Below, in pieces: positions 1 to 8,239 of a stretch of DNA of 64,000 nt. The DNA comes from Burkholderia sp. MS389 (GTDB lineage: Bacteria; Pseudomonadota; Gammaproteobacteria; Burkholderiales; Burkholderiaceae). The notes under the pieces were generated by a model. It searched no databases. It was given only the letters and a program-made list of their open reading frames with translations, and was not told the origin of the DNA. The first letter of the stretch is position 1. Every line of letters starts with the position of its first letter. The position numbers were made by a program, and so were the translations under genes. The stretch is taken from positions 2,418,001 through 2,482,000 of the forward strand of contig NZ_CP045995.1 in the NCBI RefSeq assembly GCF_016899425.1. Direction: 5' to 3'.

Positions 1-1370
1 GCGAACCCGCCCGCATCGGGAAACGCAAACCGCACGCGCCCGCCGTGCGCCTTCATCACTTCCTGCACGATCGCGAGCCCGAGGCCGGACCCGGTACGCC
101 GCTCGCTGCCGTCCGGCGCGATTCGCACGAACGGCTGCAACGCCGCGTCCCAGTGCTCGCGCGGTATCCCGCGCCCGTTGTCGGTGACGGTCAGCGTCAC
201 CGTGCCCTCTGCATTGCCGGCGGTCGCGACCGACACGACGATGTCGTCCGCGTGGCCGTGCAGCAGCGCGTTGTGCAGCACGTTCGACAGCGCTTCCTGA
301 AGACTGATCGCATCGCCGTCGATCCATGCGTGCGGCGCGTCGCTCGCGAACGCAACGGCCACGTCGCGTTCGCCGGCGAGCGGAATCGTGCGGCCCAGGA
401 CCTCTTTCGCGAGCGTGACGAGTTCGACCGGTTGCAGTGGCACGGCCTCGGTGCGATGAATCACCATCGCATGATTGAGCAACTGGCCGGTGAGCCGGCC
501 GACGTCCGAAGAAGTCGCACGCAACGCATCGAGCCGCGCCGCGTGACGCGCGGGATCCGATTCGCCGTCGAGCAGCTCGATCTGCGCGTCGAGCCGCGCG
601 AGCGGCGTGCGCATCTGGTGCGCGGCGTCGGCGATGAAGCGCTGCATCGCGTTGATCCGCTCGGCAAGGCGGTGCATCAGGCCATTGATCGACCCGATGA
701 TCGCGTCGATCTCGCTCGGCGTATCGACGGCCACCGGCCGCAGGTCGGCCGGGTCGCGCGCGGCGATGATCGTGCCGATCTGCGCGAGCGGGCGCAGGCC
801 ACGCCGGATCGCGAGGCCGCTCGCGCCGATCGCGAGTACGCTCATCAGCAGGATCAGCGTCCATACCTTGATGCTCATGTCGTTCGTCAGCTGCTGGCGC
901 GCGTTGGTTGTCTGCGCAACCGTCACGAGCGCCCAGCCCGGCGTGCTTTCCTCGGGCATGAAGCGCGCGATCGTCGCGGTGCGCACCCGATGCCCCTGGT
1001 AGACGGCGTTCGCGAACGCGGGGCCCTGCTTCGCGGCGGCGAGCGTCGCGGGGCTCGCGAGATCGTGGTACCCAGCCACGACCACGCCGCGCGAATCGAC
1101 CACCTTGTAGTAGACGAGGTCGTAGCGCGACAGCGTCGACAGCGCGGCCACCGGCGGATTCAGCGCGAGCACGCCGCCTTGCACGTAGAGGTTTTCGGCG
1201 ACCTGGATCGATGCGCCGGCGAGCAATTGGTCGTACGCGCGTTCGGCCGCGACGCCCGCGTAGTAGCGCGCGATCGCCGCGAGCGCGAGCGCGCCGGTCG
1301 CGACGACGAGCGCGATGAACAGCAGCGTGCGCCCGAACAGCGTCTTCGGGAACCAGTCAATGCGCGGCAA
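1..1370 (-). CDS. Sensor histidine kinase, TctE/QseC type (3' end outside window)
   Basis: Reading the minus strand from a TTG at 1370 gives about 456 codons that stay open to the window edge. The order is: N-terminal membrane helix, a periplasmic region of roughly 140 residues, a second helix, a HAMP-like linker, a HisKA box with AADAAHQMRTPLARL (phospho-His in AHQMRTP), and a HATPase domain with VLHNALLHG (N box), VTDNGRGIP (G1) and GSGLGLAIV (G2). Only the last few residues are missing. The TTG overlaps the stop of the upstream response regulator by about 14 bases, so the two are translationally coupled. The TTG was chosen because no ATG or GTG lies in frame near the junction; the exact start is uncertain. 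The signal sensed is unknown; the family often responds to tricarboxylates or other carbon sources. Confidence 0.88.
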   Translation of the reverse strand, partial: MPRIDWFPKTLFGRTLLFIALVVATGALALAAIARYYAGVAAERAYDQLLAGASIQVAENLYVQGGVLALNPPVAALSTLSRYDLVYYKVVDSRGVVVAGYHDLASPATLAAAKQGPAFANAVYQGHRVRTATIARFMPEESTPGWALVTVAQTTNARQQLTNDMSIKVWTLILLMSVLAIGASGLAIRRGLRPLAQIGTIIAARDPADLRPVAVDTPSEIDAIIGSINGLMHRLAERINAMQRFIADAAHQMRTPLARLDAQIELLDGESDPARHAARLDALRATSSDVGRLTGQLLNHAMVIHRTEAVPLQPVELVTLAKEVLGRTIPLAGERDVAVAFASDAPHAWIDGDAISLQEALSNVLHNALLHGHADDIVVSVATAGNAEGTVTLTVTDNGRGIPREHWDAALQPFVRIAPDGSERRTGSGLGLAIVQEVMKAHGGRVRFAFPDAGGF

Positions 1371-2022
1371 TCTGATACCCCATCCCGCGTGCGGTGCGGA
1401 TCTCGACCGAGCTGCCCTGCAGCTTCTTGCGCACGCGCGTCACGTATTGCTCGACCGCGTTCGCGGTCGGCTCGTTGCCGAAGCTGAACAACTGGTTCAG
1501 CAGTTCTTCCTTCGAGAAGATGCGTTGCGGGCGACTCGCGAGGATTTCGAGCAGCGCGAATTCCTGGCGCGACAGCGACAGCGGCTGGCCGTCGAGTTCC
1601 GCGAGACGGCTGCTGCGGTCGATCACGAGGCCGCCGAGCGTCAGCACGTCGTTCGCATGGCCGCTGTTGCGGCGCAGGAGCGCCTGCACGCGTGCGTCGA
1701 GTTCGCGGTAGTCGAACGGCTTCACGAGGTAGTCGTCGGCGCCGAGGCCGAGGCCGCTCACGCGGTCGTCGATCGCCGAGCGCGCGGTGACGAGCAGCAC
1801 GGGCGTCGTGCTGCCCGTCGCGCGCAGGTTGCGCAGTACCGTGAAGCCGTCCATGCCGGGCAGGTTCGCATCGAGCACGACGAGATCGAAGCGCTCGACG
1901 CGCAGCAGCCCGTTCGCGGTCGCGCCGTCGGTTTCGAGATCGACGGCGTGGCCGAGCCGGGCCAGACGGCTGCGGATCGCCGCGCCGATTTCGGCATCGT
2001 CCTCCACGACGAGAATGCGCAT
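1357..2022 (-). CDS. OmpR/PhoB-family response regulator, TctD/QseB-like
   Basis: This 221-residue regulator has a receiver domain (acidic pair D8/D9, phospho-acceptor D51 in VVLDANLPGMDG, K101 in YLVKPF) followed by a winged-helix DNA-binding domain with SRQEFALLEIL and the recognition-helix segment ANAVEQYVTRVRKKL. Length is normal for the family. It is the first gene of an operon with the histidine kinase whose start overlaps its stop. It is transcribed away from the binding-protein gene at 2260, so the 2023-2259 interval probably holds both promoters. The regulator may control that binding protein and the MFS carrier behind it, as TctDE systems control adjacent transport genes; that is inference from position. 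Confidence 0.93.
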   Translation of the reverse strand: MRILVVEDDAEIGAAIRSRLARLGHAVDLETDGATANGLLRVERFDLVVLDANLPGMDGFTVLRNLRATGSTTPVLLVTARSAIDDRVSGLGLGADDYLVKPFDYRELDARVQALLRRNSGHANDVLTLGGLVIDRSSRLAELDGQPLSLSRQEFALLEILASRPQRIFSKEELLNQLFSFGNEPTANAVEQYVTRVRKKLQGSSVEIRTARGMGYQIAAH

Positions 2023-2167
2023 GGTGCCGTTTGAAGGTAGGTGGGTTAGGGGTTTTCCCGGGGCCGGGATGTCAGCATTTTCTCAGACTCGGCCGATAAC
2101 CTGTGTCGAGCCGGAAGCAGGATGCAAGGACGGCATTAATACCAGAAATATTCATGGAGACGGCAAC

Positions 2168-2263
2168 ATGCAGCATGTCACGGGCACGACGAACGCGCGC
2201 CGCGGCGCCACGCCGGCCTGCGCGTGGCCGCAGGCCGTCCGCTGCACGGCGGCGCGCGCATGA
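2168..2263 (+). CDS. Possible 31-codon leader ORF coupled to the binding-protein gene
   Basis: An ATG at 2168 is preceded by GGAGA seven bases upstream and opens a 31-codon frame whose TGA (2261-2263) overlaps the ATG at 2260 of the next gene in an ATGA. The downstream gene has no good ribosome-binding site of its own, so this small frame could deliver ribosomes to it. The peptide has no recognisable domain. The frame is short and the region is GC-rich, so chance is a real possibility. Confidence 0.28.
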   Translation: MQHVTGTTNARRGATPACAWPQAVRCTAARA

Positions 2264-3285
2264 CGACGTCGCCGCGCCGCCGCGCGTTGATCGCAGCCGG
2301 CCTCGGCGTGCTGGGCGTGCTCGGGGCGCCGGCGCGGGTGCGCGCGAAGCCGCGCACCGTGCGGATCTCGAAAGGCTATGGCGTGCTGTACCTGCCGCTG
2401 CTCGTGATGGAGAAGCAGCGGCTGTTCGAGCGGCATGCGGCGCGCCGCGGCGTGCGCGACGTCGCGGTCGAATGGGTGCTGCTCGACGGCGGCAATTCCG
2501 TCAACGACGCGATGATGGCCGGCACGCTCGATTTCGCGGCCGCCGGCGCGCCGGGTTTCATCGAGCTGTGGGCGCGGGCGCGCGGCATTCCGAACGTCGA
2601 GGTGATCGGCGTCAGCGGGCTGTCGACCACGTCGCTGTCGCTGAACGCGAACCGCGCGGGCCTCGTGTCGCTGCGCGACTTCACGCCGTCCGACCGGATC
2701 GCGGTGCCGGGCATCCGCACGTCGCTGTCGGCGGTCGTGCTGCAGATGGTCGCGAGCCGGCAGCTCGGCCCGACGCATTTCGCGCAACTCGATTCGATCA
2801 CCGTGAACCTGCCGCATCCGCAGGCGATGCAGGCGCTGGTCCGCCGCGAGAACGGCGTGACCGCGCACTTCACGTCGCCGCCGTTCTCGACGCTCGAATT
2901 GCGGCAGCCGGGCATCCATCGCGTGGTGAATTCGGTCGACGTGCTCGGCCCGCTGACGCTCGACGTCGTGTTCGCGCCGAAGCGGCTCGTCGATGCGGAG
3001 CCGGCGCTCGCCGCCGCGTTTCTGGGCGCGCTCGACGAGGCGAATCGAATGATCGCGCAGGACCCGCGCGCGGCGGCCGCGCTCTATGCGTCGTCGTCGG
3101 GCGTCGGCGTGTCGCACGACGACGTGATGCGGATGCTCGCCGCGCCCGACACGCGCTTCTCGGTGTTGCCGAACCAGCTGATGGACTACGTCGAATTCCT
3201 GTACCTCGCCGGCACGATCAAGGCGAAGCCGCGCGCGTGGCACGAGATGTTCGCGCCGATGCTCGACGACTACCGGGCGGGTTGA
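2260..3285 (+). CDS. ABC transporter substrate-binding protein, NMT1/SsuA-like
   Basis: The 341-residue product starts with MTTSPRRRALIAAGLGVLG, an export signal with a twin-arginine-like n-region, followed by a mature domain typical of nitrate/sulfonate/taurine-type periplasmic binding proteins (RISKGYGVLYLPLLVMEK near the N-terminus, a conserved GTLDFAAAGAPG segment, and the lobe-two region with PSDRIAVPGIRTS). No ABC permease or ATPase gene is adjacent, so it is an orphan; the next gene is an MFS carrier. The ATG at 2260 is preferred to a GTG at 2224 because the signal peptide begins there. The ligand cannot be read from the sequence. It probably belongs to the regulon of the divergent two-component system. 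Confidence 0.85.
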   Translation: MTTSPRRRALIAAGLGVLGVLGAPARVRAKPRTVRISKGYGVLYLPLLVMEKQRLFERHAARRGVRDVAVEWVLLDGGNSVNDAMMAGTLDFAAAGAPGFIELWARARGIPNVEVIGVSGLSTTSLSLNANRAGLVSLRDFTPSDRIAVPGIRTSLSAVVLQMVASRQLGPTHFAQLDSITVNLPHPQAMQALVRRENGVTAHFTSPPFSTLELRQPGIHRVVNSVDVLGPLTLDVVFAPKRLVDAEPALAAAFLGALDEANRMIAQDPRAAAALYASSSGVGVSHDDVMRMLAAPDTRFSVLPNQLMDYVEFLYLAGTIKAKPRAWHEMFAPMLDDYRAG

Positions 3286-3408
3286 GCCACGCGGGCCGCG
3301 ATCCGAGTCCGTTTATCGAACCACGTGACGCCCGCGCGTTCATCAAGCGCGGCGCCGATTCAACCGACAAGCAACCGATATGCAATCGATTCACCCAAGG
3401 AGCCTGAA

Positions 3409-4719
3409 GTGAACGCTACCGACACCCTGGACCCCGCGTCCGCCGAAGAACAGCGCATCATGTCGAAGATGGCGCGGCGCCTGCTGCCCATCCTCGTCGT
3501 GATGTTCCTGATCGCGTTCATCGACCGGCAGAACGTCGGTTTCGCGAAACTGCAGATGGTGCACAGCCTCGGGATGACGGAAGCCGCGTTCGGGCTCGCG
3601 TCGTCGCTGTTCTTCATCGGCTACCTGCTGTTCGAGGTGCCGAGCACCCTTGCGCTGCATCGTTACGGCGCGCGCGTGTGGCTCGCGCGGATCATGCTGA
3701 CGTGGGGGCTCATCACGGTGCTGATGGGCTTCACGACGTCGATGCCCGCGTTCTGCTCGCTGCGCTTCCTGCTTGGCATCGCCGAGGCCGGCTTCTATCC
3801 GGGCGTGATCTATTACCTGACGCTGTGGTTTCCGCAGAGCTACCGCGCGAAGGTGCTCGGCATCTTCACGCTCGGCAGCGCGCTCGCGAACATGCTCGGC
3901 TCGCTGGTCGGCGGCGTGCTGCTGAGCCTGAACGGCGTGTGGGGGCTCGCGGGCTGGCAGTGGGTGTTCGTCGCGACGGGCATTCCGGCCGTGGTCGTCG
4001 CGATCGTCGTGTTTCGCGTGCTGCCCGCGTCGTTCCGAGAAGCGCCGTTCCTCGACGCGCGCGAGAAGCAGATCGTCGCGGCCGCGCTGGAGCGCGAGAA
4101 GCCGGCGCAGGCCGAGCACGGTCAGCCGTGGAAGGCGCTGCTCGATCCGCGCGTGATGCTGTTCGCGGCGACCTACATGCTGATGTCGACGTCGCTGTAC
4201 GGCGTCACGTACTGGCTGCCGACGCTCGTGAAATCGTTCGGCGTGTCGAGCACCACGAATGGCTTCCTGAGCATGCTGCCGTGGGCGCTCGCGGTGGTGC
4301 TGCTGGTGTGGCTGCCGGCGAAGCTGCGTCGCGCGAAGAGCATCCTCCGCACGATCGCGATCGTCGCGGCGCTCGGCGCGCTCGGCTTCCTGCTGAGCCT
4401 CGTGCTGCCGTCGACGCCGCTGCGCTTCATCGCGCTCGTGCTGGGCGGCGCGTGCATCCCGCTGCTGTATCCGTGCTTCTGGTCGATGCCGCCGCGTTAC
4501 TTCACCGGCGCGCGGGCGGCCGCGAGCGTCGCCGCGATCAACTCGATCGGCAACCTCGGCGGCTTCTTCAGCCAGAACCTGATGCCGTTCGCGGGCAAGG
4601 TGACGGGCACCGCGTTCGGGCCGATGATCGTGCCGATCGTGTGCCTCGCGTTGCTCGGCGTCGGTGCGCTGGTCGCGTGGACGCGCTCGGAGCGGGGGAT
4701 GGTCGCGGCGCGGGCGTGA
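3409..4719 (+). CDS. MFS transporter, anion:cation symporter (ACS) family
   Basis: This 436-residue inner-membrane carrier has about 12 hydrophobic segments. An N-terminal helix carries FIDRQNVGFAKLQM, as in phthalate, tartrate and glucarate carriers of the ACS family, and the stretch RFLLGIAEAGFYPGVIYYLT is the family signature between helices 4 and 5. The GTG at 3409 is chosen because AAGGAG lies six bases upstream (3397-3402). An in-frame GTG/ATG at 3325 would add a charged tail with no support. It follows the binding-protein gene by 123 bases and is probably cotranscribed. Substrates of the family are organic anions; the precise one is unknown. Confidence 0.92.
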   Translation: MNATDTLDPASAEEQRIMSKMARRLLPILVVMFLIAFIDRQNVGFAKLQMVHSLGMTEAAFGLASSLFFIGYLLFEVPSTLALHRYGARVWLARIMLTWGLITVLMGFTTSMPAFCSLRFLLGIAEAGFYPGVIYYLTLWFPQSYRAKVLGIFTLGSALANMLGSLVGGVLLSLNGVWGLAGWQWVFVATGIPAVVVAIVVFRVLPASFREAPFLDAREKQIVAAALEREKPAQAEHGQPWKALLDPRVMLFAATYMLMSTSLYGVTYWLPTLVKSFGVSSTTNGFLSMLPWALAVVLLVWLPAKLRRAKSILRTIAIVAALGALGFLLSLVLPSTPLRFIALVLGGACIPLLYPCFWSMPPRYFTGARAAASVAAINSIGNLGGFFSQNLMPFAGKVTGTAFGPMIVPIVCLALLGVGALVAWTRSERGMVAARA

Positions 4720-4880
4720 TGGCGTGCGGCGCTATCGCAGCGTCGGCCGGTTTTCGATGATCCTGAAACAGGACGACGCATGCCGGTTCGACGGCAAGTA
4801 CTCGAGCGCATGCTGAAAGCGGCGCGCTCGACGAAGGCAGTCGACCAAGCCATCGTTGTCCGGCGTCTCCCGCCGCCCGT

Positions 4881-6695
4881 CTAGCCCCGCGAAACCCCGT
4901 GCCCGCCATGCGCGAGCGCCACGGGCGCCGGCACCCGCGGAATCTCGACCTCGACCGTCGTGCCTTCGCCGAGCGTCGTCGCGATCCGCAGCGTGCCGCC
5001 GACCAGATACGCACGCTCGCGCAACCCCACCAGCCCGAACGAAGCCGACTTGCGCGGCACCGCGGGATCGAAGCCCGCGCCGTCGTCGCGTATCGTCAGC
5101 GCGATCGCTTCGCTGCCGCACACGAGCTCGACGTCCGCGTGCGACGCGGCCGCGTGCCGGGCGACGTTCGCGAGCGCTTCCTGCGCGATACGGAACACGG
5201 CCGTCGCATACGGTTCGTCGAGTTGCAGTTCGGGCGGCTCGACGTGCAGCGAACAGGCGATCCCGTGACGGTGCCGGAAATCCTCCACGAGCCATTGCAT
5301 CGCCGCCGCGAAGCCGAGATCGTCCAGCATCAGCGGGCGCAGGTCCGACGCGATGCGGCGCGTCGCGGCCACCGCGCCGCGCGCGAGCGCATGCATCGCC
5401 GCGATCTTGCGTGCGAGCGATGCGTCGTCCTGCGGCACGCGGTCGATCAGCCATTCGAGATCGTTCTTCAGCGCCGCGAGCGACTGCGCGAGTTCATCGT
5501 GCAGTTCGCGCGCGATGCGGCGCTGCTCGGCTTCGCGCGCGCTGGCGCTGATCGCGGCGATCTCGCGCAGCTCCTCGCGCGACGCTTGCAACGCCCGCTC
5601 CGCGCGCACGCGCTCCTCGACTTCGCGTCGCAGGTCGCGGTTCGACGCGCTCAGCTGCGCGGTGCGCGCGGCGACGCGTTGTTCGAGCCGTTCGTTCGCG
5701 TCGTTCAGCTGCGCGCTTTTCTGCACGACGAGCAGATGCTGGAAGCGTGCGCCGGCCAGCGCGCGCACCGTCTGCGCGTGCAGCCGGCCGTTCTCGAACA
5801 GCATCGCGAACAGCACGACACCCGACGCGACGAGGCCGTACGCGCGCCCGGCGTAGAAGCCGAGATCGAAGCGCCCGTGGTTCAGCATCGACGACAGCGC
5901 GATGTCGAACAGCCACGCGACGAGCACCGTCATCACCCACAGGTCGAGCACCGAATGGCGGCGCCGCTGCCGCCACATCAGCATCAGCGCGACGAGATTC
6001 AACCCCCAGACGACCGTGATCGCTTTCGTCATCGTCGCGGTCATCCGGTTGCCGCTCATGATGCGCGGCAGCAGGTCGTGGCCGGCGGTCGCGAGCAGCG
6101 CGAGCGCGACCGTCGCGCCGATCGCGGCGGCGATGCAGAGGCCGACCGGAATCGCCGCGCGGCGCTGCAGGGCCGGGCTCGGGGCCGGATGCCCGCGCGA
6201 CGTCGCGCGCAGCAGCGCGTACGCGGCGACCGACAGCGGAAAGCCGCCATGCCAGAACAGGTACAGCCATGCGGTGGTCTGTTCGCCGGCGCCGAGCAGG
6301 CCGGTCCGCGCGAACAGCCCGGGGAAGGTCAGCATGTGCGTGCCGGCCATGAACGCCGTGAACAGGTAGCCGCCCGCCAGCACGAGCAGCGGCTTCTCGC
6401 GCAGGATCGCGTACTGACCGAGCAGCAGGCCGGCCGTCACCATGTCGTTGACGACGATCGCCGACTGGTAAACGGGAATGAACGCCCAGCCGGGCGCGAG
6501 CGGCATCGCCGCGAACGGCGCGAGCGCGGCGAAGATCACGGCCGACACGAGTACCGTCGCGAGCGCGAGCCGCCTTTCGCGCCGGCCCGGCGGCAGCGAC
6601 GACATGAACAGGCGCGACGTGTCCGGATCGTCGTTGTCCGACGACGGCGACGGCGGCGACGGCGGTGCGGGCGGGAAGCGGAAGGCGGCCATCAT
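4881..6695 (-). CDS. MASE4-HisKA_3 sensor histidine kinase (NarX/UhpB-type)
   Basis: The 604-residue kinase has a proline/aspartate-rich N-terminus, then a MASE4-type integral membrane sensor (residues about 40-305, roughly seven helices), a coiled-coil linker (about 325-385), a HisKA_3 dimerisation domain with phospho-His H399 in RRIARELHDELAQSL, and a C-terminal HATPase domain ending with FGLVGLRERAYLVGG. Its ATG (6695) overlaps the TGA of the NarL-type regulator immediately upstream, so the two form one translationally coupled operon transcribed leftward. A second ATG follows the first directly, so the true start is one of two adjacent codons. MASE4 domains are membrane sensors of unknown ligand. 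Confidence 0.92.
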   Translation of the reverse strand: MMAAFRFPPAPPSPPSPSSDNDDPDTSRLFMSSLPPGRRERRLALATVLVSAVIFAALAPFAAMPLAPGWAFIPVYQSAIVVNDMVTAGLLLGQYAILREKPLLVLAGGYLFTAFMAGTHMLTFPGLFARTGLLGAGEQTTAWLYLFWHGGFPLSVAAYALLRATSRGHPAPSPALQRRAAIPVGLCIAAAIGATVALALLATAGHDLLPRIMSGNRMTATMTKAITVVWGLNLVALMLMWRQRRRHSVLDLWVMTVLVAWLFDIALSSMLNHGRFDLGFYAGRAYGLVASGVVLFAMLFENGRLHAQTVRALAGARFQHLLVVQKSAQLNDANERLEQRVAARTAQLSASNRDLRREVEERVRAERALQASREELREIAAISASAREAEQRRIARELHDELAQSLAALKNDLEWLIDRVPQDDASLARKIAAMHALARGAVAATRRIASDLRPLMLDDLGFAAAMQWLVEDFRHRHGIACSLHVEPPELQLDEPYATAVFRIAQEALANVARHAAASHADVELVCGSEAIALTIRDDGAGFDPAVPRKSASFGLVGLRERAYLVGGTLRIATTLGEGTTVEVEIPRVPAPVALAHGGHGVSRG

Positions 6696-7339
6696 GCGTC
6701 GTCGGCCCCGAGGTCGAGATCGTGGCGCACCGTGTAGCGGACCAGTGCGGCTTCGTGCGGCAGCCCCATCTTCTCGAGGATCCGCGTCTTGTACGTGCTG
6801 ACCGTCTTCGCGCTTAGTGCGAGTTCGGACGCGATCCGCGTGACGGTCTGACCGGCGACGATGCGGCGCATCACGTCGAACTCGCGCGCGGACAGTCGCT
6901 CGTGCGGCAGCGCCTGAGCCGGTGCGCGCAGCGTGTGCGCGAGGCTTTCCGCCGCGGACGGGCTCACGTAGACGTCGCCCGCCGCCACCTTGCCGACGGC
7001 CTCGACGAGTTCGGCGGTCGCACTGTCCTTCGTCAGGTAGCCGGTGGCGCCGGCCTTGAACGCGCGCGCCGCGTACTGCGCTTCCGCGTGCATCGTCAAC
7101 ACCAGCGTGCGCAGCGACGGCGCCTGGCGCTTGACCAGCCGGATCAGCTCGATGCCGGTCGGCGCGGGCATCGACAGGTCGAGCAGCAGCACGTCGGCGG
7201 CCATGCGTTCGGCCAGCGCGAGCGTGCCCGAGCCGTCGCTTGCCTCGCCGACGATCTCGAAACCGCCGGCCATCTCCAGAATGTGACGCAGTCCGTCCCG
7301 CATGACTGCGTGATCGTCAGCCAGAATTACCCTGATCAT
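6692..7339 (-). CDS. NarL/FixJ-family response regulator
   Basis: The 215-residue protein begins MIRVILADDHAVMRDGL; receiver residues are D8/D9, D54 in LLLDLSMPAPTG and K104 in YLTKDSA. The C-terminal LuxR-type helix-turn-helix (about residues 148-205) contains LSAREFDVMRRIVAGQTV and KTVSTYKTRILEKMGL. A much longer open frame exists upstream, but only from the ATG at 7339 does the translation resemble a protein. GGAAG abuts the ATG and GAGGA lies further upstream. Cognate of the MASE4 kinase that follows with a 4-base overlap. Confidence 0.94.
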   Translation of the reverse strand: MIRVILADDHAVMRDGLRHILEMAGGFEIVGEASDGSGTLALAERMAADVLLLDLSMPAPTGIELIRLVKRQAPSLRTLVLTMHAEAQYAARAFKAGATGYLTKDSATAELVEAVGKVAAGDVYVSPSAAESLAHTLRAPAQALPHERLSAREFDVMRRIVAGQTVTRIASELALSAKTVSTYKTRILEKMGLPHEAALVRYTVRHDLDLGADDA

Positions 7340-7672
7340 CTTCCAGCGGTCCTCTTCGGGATGACGCCGCGCGTTGCCGTCGTGGCTGTCCGGTTGTCGC
7401 CGCGGCCGTTCTTCTGACCAATATATGCCCCCGAACCCGAAAACGGTACTCGTTCGAGAAATTTTCAAGGGGGTTGATCGCGGAATGCGCACTGCGACGA
7501 AATAATTTCCCGGCAAGCGTATCGTGCGCAGCGCACGCGAATCAGGGTATTCCCGGATGATCGTTGCACCGGACGCGGGCCGGCGCGGCATCGACGGCTC
7601 GCCCCGCGAACCGCTCCGATTCGGGACTAAACTGGTGCCCGATGCCATCTGCGCGAACCGAGGAGTCCTGCA
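7340..7672 (+). other. Intergenic region between divergent genes
   Basis: This 333-base interval separates the leftward NarL-type regulator from the rightward HExxH protein and must contain both promoters. It is more AT-rich around 7420-7510. No convincing consensus promoter, hairpin or conserved small ORF was found. AGGAG at 7661-7665 is the ribosome-binding site of the next gene. Confidence 0.5.
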
Positions 7673-8125
7673 ATGATCGAGCTGGCCGATATCCTGCCGT
7701 CCGCCCTGCCTGCCGCCGTTGCCTGGGCCGAAGCGGAGGCAGCGCGCGGACTCGCGCAGGGCGCGCCGCTGACCCTCGGGCAGGCCGACGACGCGCGCAC
7801 GGTGGGTGTCGCGCAGCCGGAGCGGATTCGCGTGATGACGGTCGAGCGCATGCCGTTTCCGGACACGCCGACGCTTGCCGCGATCGCCCGCGACACGGGG
7901 CTGCTGTCGCCCGGGACGATCGGCCTCACGCTCGGTCATGCGGTGTACGTGCTGCGCGGGCAGGACACGCGCCGGCTGCTGACTCACGAGTTCCGTCACG
8001 TGCATCAATACGAGGCCGCCGGCTCGATCGGCGCGTTTCTTGCGCGCTACCTGCACGAGATCGCGACGGTCGGCTACCACGACGCACCGCTCGAGGCCGA
8101 CGCGCGGCAACACGAGTTCGATTGA
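7673..8125 (+). CDS. Putative zincin-like metallopeptidase, HExxH motif
   Basis: A 150-residue soluble protein of unknown function. Around residues 104-113 it carries THEFRHVHQYE, which fits HExxH (HEFRH), and about 30 residues later APLEADARQHE supplies a glutamate in the position of the third gluzincin ligand; this layout resembles small DUF4157/M48-like zincins. There is no signal peptide or membrane helix, so the protein looks cytoplasmic. AGGAG seven bases upstream of the ATG supports the start. It lies 114 bases before the DedA-PAP2 gene and may share its transcript. Proteolytic activity is inferred from the motif only. Confidence 0.72.
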   Translation: MIELADILPSALPAAVAWAEAEAARGLAQGAPLTLGQADDARTVGVAQPERIRVMTVERMPFPDTPTLAAIARDTGLLSPGTIGLTLGHAVYVLRGQDTRRLLTHEFRHVHQYEAAGSIGAFLARYLHEIATVGYHDAPLEADARQHEFD

Positions 8126-8239
8126 CCCACCCCCTAGCCTCCGACGCCGGCGCGAGCGTGCGCATGTCGCGATGAACGTATCCAATGCCCCTCCCGGCCC
8201 GCTGTTCGCGCATCGGGCCGCACCGTTCGGGAGTGTGCG

